DNA of 64,000 nt, from positions 25,307,501 to 25,371,500 of the forward strand of contig NC_071342.1 in the NCBI RefSeq assembly GCF_027744825.2, in the 5' to 3' direction. The first letter of the stretch is position 1, and the number at the start of each line of letters is the position of its first letter. Source of the stretch: Synchiropus splendidus (lineage: Eukaryota; Chordata; Actinopteri; Syngnathiformes; Callionymidae). This document shows, one piece after another, positions 11,314 to 21,000 of this stretch. A model generated the notes under the pieces. The model saw nothing but the letters and a program-made list of their open reading frames with translations. It searched no databases and was not told the origin of the DNA. A program made the translations under genes and the position numbers.

Positions 11314-12800
11314 GTTGCTGCTTTGTTCTGGCTTCTTCTTCCGCCTCCACGTCTTCTTCGTCTGTTGTGGTGACGTCACACCGCGAGCGTCTCTGCCGTT
11401 CGTCTACTTACCGCCCTCTGCCGGCCACTTTCGGGGACGCGGCCCACACCACCGAACACCGCAGAGTGATGAAGTTTCCCATGGAATAAAGAAAGGTCAG
11501 CTTCACATTGGTGAGGTCACGGCAGCGGGTCAGCCTCGCACCTCCATCCTTCCTGTTGATGATGCTTTCATGTCTTCATGTGACTGACCGTGTATCGCTT
11601 CAAGACTTTTCTTGAACAAGGAAAGTGTTAGACGTGTGAGGTGCACCATCAGGTGGCGATCATGTCGGCCATGTTGGAGGTTGCTTGGCACACGGAGGAG
11701 ACCAGGAGCTCGCCTGGTCTCTGGCAGAAGCAGCGCAGCTCCACACTCGCAGCATGTTAGAGAAGAGAGAAGCCTGCCAGCCTTGACTCTGAGCTCGTCA
11801 TGTGACATGACAACATGTTTCCTCTGCGCTCACCACGGGGGCGTGTCTTTATGGTCCCGGAACAGTCCTGCCCAAAGGTGAGTCGCTCTCACTGAGCACC
11901 TTCAGACGTCATCATGGCAAGCATTCATAACTGGCCTCATGAACGGCGGTGGGTGGAGTGCACGTGTCGCAGATGAGACATCAGTGTTCTCACACTCGTC
12001 TGTCTGACCTCCAAACACCAGCCCGTCGAGCCGCGCCCTCAACCTTCATCCATCAGGAGTTTGACACTGCGCCGTCGTCGTCCAGCGCTGAAGCTTTGGG
12101 CTCAGAGCGCCGTCTCGTGCCAAAGTGCATGTTTTACGACGAGAGACGCTGCAATAAAGGTGAATAAAACAATGCAGAGGTCCGAGTGGCGTGTCAGGGC
12201 GAGCGCTGTGGTGCAGCCTACCCCACCCCCCGAGCTGCCTGTCATGTGAGTGGCCAGCCTCGGTGTGGGACAGTTCTATTGACAGGCAGCAGGTGCGCCG
12301 CGACCCTTTCCTCTGGTTTGGTTGGTGTGACTCCTGCAGTGATGAAGTCCAGCGGACGGAACTCTGACCTTGTAGGCCGAGCGGGGCTTCCTCTGTGACT
12401 CCTCTCTCTCCGCGTGTGTGTGTGTGTGTGTGTGTGAGCTCATGATCAGGAGTGTCTCACTCAAGGAAGACTTCACACCTTCACTTATCGGTCTGATAAC
12501 AAACGCTCCGCAACTATAGCAGCTCAGCAGTAATAAACGGCTAATGAGACGATAATAACCACAGCAACTTCCTCCCGCGTCATATCCGGTCTGACGACGC
12601 GCGGGCCTCTGGTTCCGAGCAGCTGTGGAAGGCAGGAGCTGCTCAGCCGCCTCCTCTCCATCGGCTCTGTGTCGCCCTCATGTGGACCGCGTCCGCGTGC
12701 TCGTGTCTCTTGTCGTGTCCACGCGACGTGTGTCTACTGTCCTTGTTACGACTTGGCTGACGAGTCTTGACGTCCTCGGAAGCCAAGGCCCGAGACTCGG
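11314..12800. other. Intergenic region between divergent rbm45 and cycs
   Basis: No supported gene. The first few hundred bases should contain the rbm45 promoter and 5' UTR (minus strand). A (GT)n tract lies at about 12413-12436. Small open frames on both strands lack recognisable domains or splice structure. Confidence 0.5.
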
Positions 12801-12807
12801 CTCGGTC

Positions 12808-12861
12808 TATATTTGACGCGCGGCGAGGGCTCGCCGGTCATGTGACTGCGCGGTGACGTCA
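12808..12861 (+). promoter_or_regulatory. cycs core promoter with perfect CRE
   Basis: A palindromic cyclic-AMP response element, TGACGTCA, sits at 12854-12861, and a TATATT element at 12808-12813. An ETS-like ATCCGGT lies upstream at about 12594-12600. The probable first exon follows directly. Rodent cytochrome c promoters are known to carry CREB and NRF-1 sites, so a CRE here fits; activity is inferred. Confidence 0.5.
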
Positions 12862-12864
12862 GAA

Positions 12865-12969
12865 GCCGGTGCCGCTATACCACCGTGACCTTCTCGTGCG
12901 ACGCTCAGTGTTCGCTGCTCGGAGGCTCTCGCTGCTCAGACGCTGCGTCTCGGAAGATTCCAAGCCAAG
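12865..12969 (+). other. Probable non-coding first exon of cycs
   Basis: The sequence ...CCAAGCCAAG at 12969 is followed by GTGAGC, a good splice donor, and the next strong acceptor in this direction (CTGCCCGCAG, ending 13700) lies 6 bases before the cycs ATG. Vertebrate cytochrome c genes usually have a 5' UTR exon and an intron just before the ATG. The left limit is a guess. Confidence 0.55.
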
Positions 12970-13706
12970 GTGAGCTGAAGCGGCGCGTCCCAGCCGCCGC
13001 CGGCGCGTCCCTTCACGGGCGTATTTCCCTGCGGCCGCGCGCGCGAGCGAGCGGGCGCCAGCTGGATGGAGAATAGCGCGGTTACTCTCTTTCCGTAGCG
13101 GTCGTTCAGTTCCCCGCAGTGTCGCGCTCACGTCTCCGACTGACACTCGCTCTGTATTCCGCGCTAGACCCAGAGGACTCGGTGCCGCGGGGCTCGGTTC
13201 TGACGCGACATTGGGCCGGAGGGTCATCGCGTCCGGACATGCAGCCGCCCCCCTCCCCCCCCTCCCTGACCGAGCCCTGGCACCGGCAGGACCGCGGCTC
13301 TGCCTCCGCCATGTTGTCTCGGGGGTCCCTGCTCATGTGAAGGTCGTCTCGGGCCCTGGAGACCGTGTGGGACCGTGCTACCATCATGTAGTAACCCGCC
13401 GTGAGACCCGCTCACTGCAGCGTCCAGAACCGTCATGACTGCAGCGGGTCCGCGCATCCGCGGAAGCGTCAGGCTTGAGGTCCAATTCTGGTTCCACGGA
13501 GCCGCGTCGGTCGGGAAAGAGTGTCCAACTGGAGCGCCTCCGTCACCGCTGCAGTTGGGACGTGGAAAGGCGTTGTGTTGGAGCCCATGCTGTGATGAAG
13601 GCGTTAATCACCGCGGGCTGCCGTTAAAGCTGCCGCGGTGCAGCTGCGAGGGTTAAGCGTCTTAGCCACTGACCTTTAACCCCGAGCCTCCTGCCCGCAG
13701 GTGACG

Positions 13707-14095
13707 ATGGGCGACGTGGACAAGGGCAAGAAGGTGTTCGTGCAGAAGTGCGCCCAGTGCCACACCGTGGAGGAGGGCGGCAAGCACAAGGTGGGGCCCA
13801 ACCTGTGGGGCCTGTTCGGGCGCAAGACCGGCCAGGCGCCAGGCTTCTCCTACACCGACGCCAACAAGAGCAAAGGTGGGTGCACCAACACCGGGCCCAG
13901 CCAGAGGGAGGCGTGGCTGGCTGACCCTGACACGCCTGTGTGTTCGCAGGCATCGTCTGGGGGGAGGACACGCTCATGGAGTACCTGGAGAACCCCAAGA
14001 AGTACATTCCCGGGACGAAGATGATCTTCGCCGGCATCAAGAAGAAGGGCGAGCGCCAGGACCTGATCGCCTACCTGAAGTCGTCCACATCCTGA
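13707..14095 (+). CDS. cycs: Cytochrome c (somatic type)
   Basis: Complete 104-residue protein in two coding exons, 13707-13875 and 13950-14095, with a GT-AG intron at the conserved position after the K-S-K residues (phase 1). The haem-binding CAQCH motif gives Cys15, Cys18 and His19 (Met counted); the axial Met81 lies in PGTKMIFAG. Segments such as [17 protein letters not shown] and [14 protein letters not shown] are essentially invariant, and the Trp after GPNL and the C-terminal KSSTS are fish-like. It carries electrons from complex III to complex IV in the mitochondrial intermembrane space and triggers apoptosome assembly in the cytosol. No frame breaks, and introns are present, so it is not a processed pseudogene. 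Whether it is the a or b teleost copy cannot be told from sequence alone. Confidence 0.96.
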
Positions 14096-14474
14096 AGCCC
14101 CGCCCCGCCACTTATTTAACACTTTCTACGTTTGTTTTTGTCTTTGGCTCCTAATATATTCACGCCTTTGTTCGCTCTCAAGTGCTTCTGCCTGTCGTTT
14201 ATCGTTGGTCCATTGATCACATCAAAGTCCATGAAATTCATCGACGCCGTGACGGGTGGCCTGAGCTGTCGCTCGCTGCGTTTCCATGGCGACGTGTGTC
14301 TGGTACGTCCCGCTGGCAGTGGGAGACCTTCCCGGCTTCAGAGGAAGCTCCCTCCTGGTGCTGGCTCAGAGAAGGGACGGTGACTCTCAGTCCCTCGCCG
14401 TCAGACTCACTCGGCCTTCGACCCCGGCGCCGAGGTGTCGTGCATGCCACTGTCACCAGCACTGACGCCCATCA

Positions 14475-14480
14475 AATAAA
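14475..14480 (+). terminator. cycs poly(A) signal
   Basis: AATAAA 380 bp after the cycs stop codon, followed by a T/G-rich stretch (TCCTTGTTTGTTGGTG). This gives a 3' UTR of usual size for the gene. Confidence 0.7.
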
Positions 14481-14499
14481 AACATCAGTGAGAGTCATC

Positions 14500-16780
14500 C
14501 TTGTTTGTTGGTGCATCCCGAACTGAACTAGAGAGGGGAATAAAGAACAGCAGATTGAGAAAAACCTTTTTGGCACAGTGTGAGAGGACGAATCATTTCA
14601 GACTCGTTTGGAAACACAGGGACGGGAAGACCGGAGCAAACCCAGGGGTCGGGCTCCGAAAATAGCAGCTGGCCGTGGAGGTCTCTGGTTTCATGTGGGA
14701 GCAGTGAGGGCGGCAGACAGTGGGAGTTTGGTGTCGTGCGGCTGAGCAAAGTCCAGTCCCGCGCCTCATCTGCCAGGCCGGTTGCGCAACACTCCTGGGA
14801 ATTCCTTCCAGGAATTGACCTTCCACTGACGGGATGCCGTTCCTGCCGCTGGACCGAGTGGCACGACAGAACGTTCTCCACACGTGAGGCCGGATCTTTG
14901 AGCTTTGGTTACTGAGCTCTAGCGGCCAACCGTGTCAAGTCTATCCGGAGGAAGGTCTGCAACAGGAAGTTTTCCGCCCCCTAATGGTCGAACGAGAGAA
15001 GTACAACAGCAGTTGAGTCAGCGACAGAGCTCGGGCAGGGAACAGGAGGGCAGCAGGTGGTGGGTCAAACCGAAAGATACGTCTTCTTAAATAGCCCTCA
15101 GATGGAAGTTCACCTGCCGGAGCAGCTGCTGGCCCTCCAAACAAAGACTGGTACTGCGCAGCAGGACGTCCATGCCCCATGTCCCTCCTCTCCAAGCGTT
15201 TCTAATGGTGTCCATCCCATGGAGCCCCTGAGCATCTTCAGCTCCACCAGGTCTCACTCGTGGCCCCTCACCACTGCCCGCAGGCCGCTCCACCTGGCCT
15301 GCACTCTCTGCTTCGCCTCCTCCAGCCCTGCCCAAACCCGAGCTCCTTGGTCTCCACTGCTCTCCTCTCTTCAGGCCCCACAACAGTCCTCCTCACCTGG
15401 AGCGGCCTGAGGCCTCAGAAAAACGAGCGGACGCACTCTGGTCTTAACTCCTCTTTATTGCATTAAACATACATCTTCTCATATATATATATATATTAAT
15501 CTCTCTATACTTTAGAAATGTGGATTTGTACACTACAATCTTTTATTGTAACATGTTAGAAAATACTCGTAACGCTCCAAAAACAGATTCACTAGAAACA
15601 GTTACCAAACAATGATCAGGACGTTTGCTCCGGTTTTGTTTTGGCCAGCGAGGACAGACAGGAGGTGAGGAGCGACGCTCACACCTGGGTGTGGCTCTGT
15701 CCCGCTGATGCTGAGACTCGCCCTTTCTCCTCCAACAGCAGCGCTCTCCAGAGGAGGAGGACCAGCCGCTGCTTCCACCAAACCCAACACTGGTCTCAGC
15801 AAGTGTTGCTGCTGTGCTGATGATGATGGTAGGACAGAGAGATATGTGGACCTTACAGTCTGGTTTCCGTGTCAATGTCTGCACAGCACTCGGAGTCTGG
15901 AAGCCATGCACCAGCGGCCGACGCCACACGCACACACACAGAGGCCTGGGACGGACCAGGCTGCCACAGCCGACCGGCCCGTCCAGACACCGGAGGGGAG
16001 GATCCGACTCCAGAGACGGGGTGGAAGCCAGGAGCGGCAGAAGAACTGCTCCACAGAGGTTCAGACCAGTCACCGCAGGAGCAGCTCACGCTCCTCACGC
16101 ACATGAAAACAGACGCTCATCTTGAAAAGGAAAAGTCCAGTTCGGCACCGCGTCAATTACAAACACCTATTTTAAAAAACAAACAAACAAACGAACATGA
16201 TCAAGAGGCGAACAATCGGAGACATGAGAGGGGGATGATAGCGGCCCCTCCCCCCTGTCGTCAGCACTGTGAGGTTCCTAAGGCAGTTTGACAGAAGGTC
16301 CACAGACAAGCCGGGCCGCCCAGAACCACAACTCTCTGACGCCTCAGCTGAAGCAGGGACTGAGATGCTCGGCGGGCTAAGGCACGCGCCATGTCGAGGT
16401 GACGTCACGCAAGTGGGAGGAGTCATCCGGCGGACCTCTGCTGGAAACAGGTGGCTTCTCCAGTGGAGGCAGACAACACCGACATTCAGCCCCGCGCTCC
16501 GGGCCTCCCTTGCAGCACACGGTTCTGGGTCGGTGCTGACGTGGTGCAGACCGGCCGTGCGGCTGTGGCGGGCACGGCCGGACAGTTAGCTGGAAGAGCG
16601 AGGCGGCACGGCGAGCCAGAAGCGGCCGGGGCCTCTCTGCCATATGGAGCGAGTGACGGATGGCCCGGCAGCATCAACACGATGGTCCAAGAGAGTATAT
16701 CTTACAGATGGTCCGACACAGTTAGAGAACAACATCTACACATCAACTATACATTGTGCGTCGTCTTTTTTTTGTTTCCT
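14500..16780. other. Region without recognised gene
   Basis: No supported gene. Two AATAAA signals on the minus strand (15454-15459 and 15542-15547) with a nearby (TA)n run at 15481-15496 could mark distal ends of pdxk transcripts; if so, much of 15.5-18.0 kb is pdxk 3' UTR. Short frames on both strands show no domain. Confidence 0.4.
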
Positions 16781-16806
16781 TATTGGTGGTATTTTGTGGG
16801 TTTCAG

Positions 16807-17655
16807 GGTTTCAACTTGGTCACCATTACATCACTGCTGTTAGACGGGGACGGGGAGAAGCTGAGAGAGTTGCAGAGAGACGCAGCGGAGGTCAAAGGTC
16901 GGGTGGTGAAGGTCTGCCCTCTCATTGGTCCGGATCAGCTGAGCACACGGCGGCCGGTCAGGAAGCCTCGGGCTTTCGTGGCTTCACTGGAGGGCTGTCA
17001 CTGGCTCAGCTTTCACCTCAAAAGGGAGAAGAATGTGGAGCGGAGCAGACCTTTCACAGTTTCTGCTCCTGAAGTCTCAAATGATGCGTCAAAGCAGCAG
17101 GCAGAAGCCAGCGTGACTAAGGTGAACAAGCCTCCAGACCTTCACCAGCTGAACCTGCAGAGCTCAGCTGGCCCTTCCAAACCTCAGGAGACGTTGGAGG
17201 CAGCAGGAGCAGAGCTTCCTCAGGAAGACCTCAAGCAAGGTTCAGCCACCTACAGCTACTGCCTGGACAAAGGTGCTGATCGTTCACAAAAACTACCGAA
17301 TAAAGGAAATCGTTCACTGAAAAGAAATCAAAATTTAAATGATTTTTTTATCAAGCCACAACCAGCGTCCACTGTCTGCAAGACTGATGAAAAGCAAGTG
17401 AAGGTGTGGGAGAGTTGTCCTCTGCTTGGGTGTGTACTCCTGTCATCAGGAGGCATCTGGATCTGGGCTGCTGTCACCACAGCTGTCCAGTCGGCCGTGT
17501 CGCCGGCCAACAGCCTCCTCTTCCCACCCTGCAGGCTTTTTGACACGCACGTCTGTTGTTGGCTTTTTATTGCTGACTGTGATTGTGAGCTATTTCAATC
17601 TGCAATCCTGTTCCAACACCCCGTACTGAAGGGAAACACAACCACAAATGACTGA
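16807..17655 (+). CDS. Unrecognised open frame, possible orphan exon or pseudogene piece
   Basis: A long plus-strand frame runs from at least 16756 to 17655. At 16775-16806 a pyrimidine-rich run ends in TTTCAG, a good splice acceptor, so an exon could begin at 16807 (GFNLVTITSLLLDGDGEKL...). The composition looks protein-like: an ordered first third, then a charged Ser/Pro/Gln-rich linker, then LNDFFIKPQP, which loosely resembles a PCNA-binding box. I do not recognise a family. No upstream coding exon was found. Its 3' third overlaps the perfect 172-bp repeat, and it lies antisense to the probable pdxk 3' UTR. It may be chance, a gene fragment or a pseudogene. Confidence 0.22.
   Translation, partial: GFNLVTITSLLLDGDGEKLRELQRDAAEVKGRVVKVCPLIGPDQLSTRRPVRKPRAFVASLEGCHWLSFHLKREKNVERSRPFTVSAPEVSNDASKQQAEASVTKVNKPPDLHQLNLQSSAGPSKPQETLEAAGAELPQEDLKQGSATYSYCLDKGADRSQKLPNKGNRSLKRNQNLNDFFIKPQPASTVCKTDEKQVKVWESCPLLGCVLLSSGGIWIWAAVTTAVQSAVSPANSLLFPPCRLFDTHVCCWLFIADCDCELFQSAILFQHPVLKGNTTTND
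17356..17527 (+). repeat. Copy 1 of a perfect 172-bp dispersed repeat
   Basis: Every base matches 58839-59010 in the same orientation; both flanks diverge at once. I see no terminal inverted repeats, target-site duplication or poly(A) tail. Just after this copy, CCCTGCAG makes a strong splice-acceptor-like site that the other copy lacks. Confidence 0.95.
17566..17571 (-). terminator. Candidate proximal pdxk poly(A) signal
   Basis: AATAAA on the minus strand about 460 bp beyond the pdxk stop codon. More distal candidates are at 15542 and 15454. PDXK transcripts in mammals have long 3' UTRs, so use of several sites is plausible. Confidence 0.4.
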
Positions 17656-18006
17656 AAACTAGACGAAAAACAAAGCCTTTCTCATGAAAAGAATCTGAGT
17701 TTGAAAGACCAAAGTTCAAAGCTAGATCCCAATGAACACTCATGACACCCCATCCTGACCTCGGTGAGGAGCGTTGGGAGGCGCCGAGGGCATCACAGCC
17801 GTGCTTTTGTGATGCCACTGCACCGCTGCGGGGAGCAGGTCCACACCTGACCCCGCGCCCAGTCTGTCTGCAGCTCTCCGCCCACAACACGGTTTTGGGA
17901 ACTGGGAGGAGGAAGTAGACTAGAGGGGGAATACAATACCAAGAGGTTGGAGGGCGGGACGAAGGACGCTCACTGTGATGAGATCACCAAGTCACGGGGG
18001 ACTGAT

Positions 18007-18028
18007 GTGTGTGTGTGTGTGTGTGTGT
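18007..18028. repeat. (GT)n microsatellite abutting the pdxk stop
   Basis: About 11 GT units directly next to the pdxk TAA (18028-18030), so the pdxk 3' UTR begins with (CA)n on the sense strand. Confidence 0.9.
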
Positions 18029-21000
18029 TAGGAAATGACCGTGGCCTCCGTGACTATAGCAGGGTCTTCTATATCGGCTTTACTCTGAACCATGCGCAGC
18101 TCCAGCTGGGGCGGACTGGGCCTCCGACCGGGTCCTGCCAGCTCTGATGGAGAGAGGGAGAGAGGGAGGGAGAGAGTTGAGTGGGGGTCCCAACAGAGGA
18201 CACTTTGAAGAGCACCTCCTCCTGACAGCGCTGTTCTGAGCGGGTTCCTTGCCTCCGGCTGGAAAGTCCTGTGGCTGCATGGCTCCACGTGTGTTTAGAT
18301 GAAGCGCATGCGCGCACGCACATACATACCAAGCGCACGGGTCGGGCTTCTGACTCCTCAGCTGGGCCGCAGCTACAAGCACCAGCTGACTGAGTGCAAC
18401 ACTAGCGCATCACTGCGACCTCCAGCGCCACAGGGGGCAGCACCTTCCTTGGGCTGGATGTACGGCTCCGTTCAGAGCTGGGAGCGTGTGGAGGTGTGTA
18501 TTTGCTAAAGGCTGAAGCCTGATCAGAGGCCCAGCAGTGACCCTCTGTCAGCGCGGCGTCTGCTCGGCGTCTCGCGGACCGTTACCCTCACGCGTCACGG
18601 CCGGCGGCGGTTCTCTCACCATGAGCGTACGATATGGTCCTCTGGATGACGTGGTGCATCACTGAAAAGGTTTTCTCACACGCCGTCTGAGGGGACAGAA
18701 GCGCAAACAGCAGCGGCTCTCAGCCTCCCGGTCACAGCAGTGCGTGCGTGTGTGCGTGCGTGTACCTTCAGGTCATTGGGGTAGTGGTGTGTCCAGGCCA
18801 GCAACATGGCAGCAAACAGGTCCCCAGTTCCCACGAAAACAGCATCCACTTTGGGCACCTCTATCCGAACCCTCTGTGTGGTCCGCATGCCATCTGGACG
18901 AACTGAAGTGGCCACACACACACACACAGACACACATGAGTGGCGGCGGCCGCCAGCGTGCGCCTGCCTCCGCTGGTCACGCACCGTGGCGCTGACTGCC
19001 CAGCGACACCAGGAAGCGGTCGCCCAGTCTGGGCGGCAGGTCGGAGGAGGTGATGACCACCGTGTCTGGACCCATGGCATGAAGCAGGTCCATCACCTGC
19101 ACACATCAGAGCCACGTCAGAGGGTCACCTGCCACGTGAGCCACACACCGCCGGGTGCAGTCGAGAGCTCTGACCTCCACAGCGTCTTTCTCCGTGCTGA
19201 TGGTTTTCCCCGTCAGTAACCTAGCAGAGGAGAGACTCCCTTGAGACGTCGTGCAGGCAGAAGGAGGCAGCAGAACCTGACCTCCAGGATGGAGGGCCAG
19301 GATGCCCCCTGTCCCGTGGTTACTACCATGTTTCGCTCAGGACATGTTTCCACACCGAACCATGGCTGTGACACGTGCTGCCTTTTCCTGTCGTGACGCT
19401 TAATCATGACAGATTTGTGCCTTGGAGAACCACCTCCTCCATGTGGCAGGTGTGTGAGTGTCAGACCTGAGAAACTTAGGGCGCTTTCACACTGCGGGTT
19501 CTGCCTCCAGACAGAGAGGTGCCAGATGCGAGCACAAGACAGTTGGGTTTGGACGCGGACCTGATCCCTACGTCTGGGAAAACTCTCCACAGGGGGTGAG
19601 CTTCTGGCCTCAGGCCACTCGCCGCTAGACGCTGGAAACTAGGTGTCCAGCGCCACTCCACACCGACATGATAGATGGCGGGCAGTCAAGGTTCTGGGGG
19701 GTTTGATAGCTCGGGTGTTTTCTCAACAGCTGATGTTACTGACAGACAGAGTTACTTCAGTGCATCACGCTGCGCTCTCCACTCACTGTTCTCACTGCTG
19801 TGATCTGCAGCTGTCACTGCATGAGGAGCACAGTGAGGAGGAAAGAGTTACCACCAGACCATTCATGGATCACTTCTGACGTCTGGACCTGGACGTCACT
19901 GCCTCAAACCTTCTCCATCCTCAGTCACCTCTCTCACTGTGCTCAAGGTGTGGTGAGAGCAGCGTGGACCCATCCAGACGCGCCGCATTACGCAGCTTGT
20001 TTCTGCTGTCGTTTCCTCGTAAAACCAACATGACCAGACTCTTTCATGGTTAGTTTTGGCTGTGAAAGGCCACATTCTGTTCCAGCCGTGGCTCAGCTGC
20101 GTCATCGGTTGAGTTCTGAGGTGACCAGGACTCATCATGTGAAGAAGGGACAGAGAAATAAGGAGGTCAAGGCGTGGCTGATGGCGACTTCCTTGACACC
20201 TGCTTCATCGTGGCTCACAAAGCAGCTATTGTGCGCAGAGCGCCACCAGCTGAGGAGGAAAAAGGGACATGGCCTGAGGCTGCACAGCAGGGGGCGCAGT
20301 GGCCACCCGAGACAGAACCTGCAGTGTGAGAAAAGCCCCCCACAGTCCAGAAGACACAGCGGCTGAATGGCTCCAGAGACGCTGCACACATCAACTGTGG
20401 AGCTGCAGCCGGAGTTGAAAGAGACGCAGTCGTGGAGCTGCTTCCAGTGCAAAGGCCAAGTGGCGTTACGTAAGGGAGTGTCCTGACACAGGCACTGAGA
20501 TGCAGGGAGAAGCTTCTACTGTACATTTATGTAAGCATTGTCAAAGAGTTCTCACTCTGCCTCAAACTGGTTCGGAGTGATGATGTCAGCAACAGGAACC
20601 ACCTTGTTCTTGTAGACAGGATAAAGATTCTGTGGCACGTACTGCAGACAGAGAGACAGAGACAGAGAGAGACCTGCAGTCGTCCATGTCAAGAGAAGAT
20701 GAGCCTTGTTCCACACACACAGTGCTCTCACCATGGAGCCGTGGTCCCCGAGAACTGGGTCACACACTGCAAGGACAAAGAAGAGCGCGCATCATCAGCC
20801 TGCCATCTCACCCTCCGTGCAGCAGGAGCTGCAGAGCTGCTGTGGCCAGAGGAGGCCCCACCAACGCGGCTGGGACGTCCTCATGAGGACACAACGGCCG
20901 TGCTGTCAGCAGACGTCATGGTGATGATGATCTCGTCTCTGGTCGCTCAGGGACCTTGTGAACGGTTCCATGCACTTGCATGAGCAAACCTTCACCAGTA

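Noticed and set aside
10949..11379. Longer rbm45 start at 11379
   Set aside because: The in-frame upstream ATG would add 22 basic residues not known in the family; the ATG at 11313 has the better context.
11949..12167. Small plus-strand frame upstream of cycs
   Set aside because: No homology recognised and no splice or start context worth keeping.
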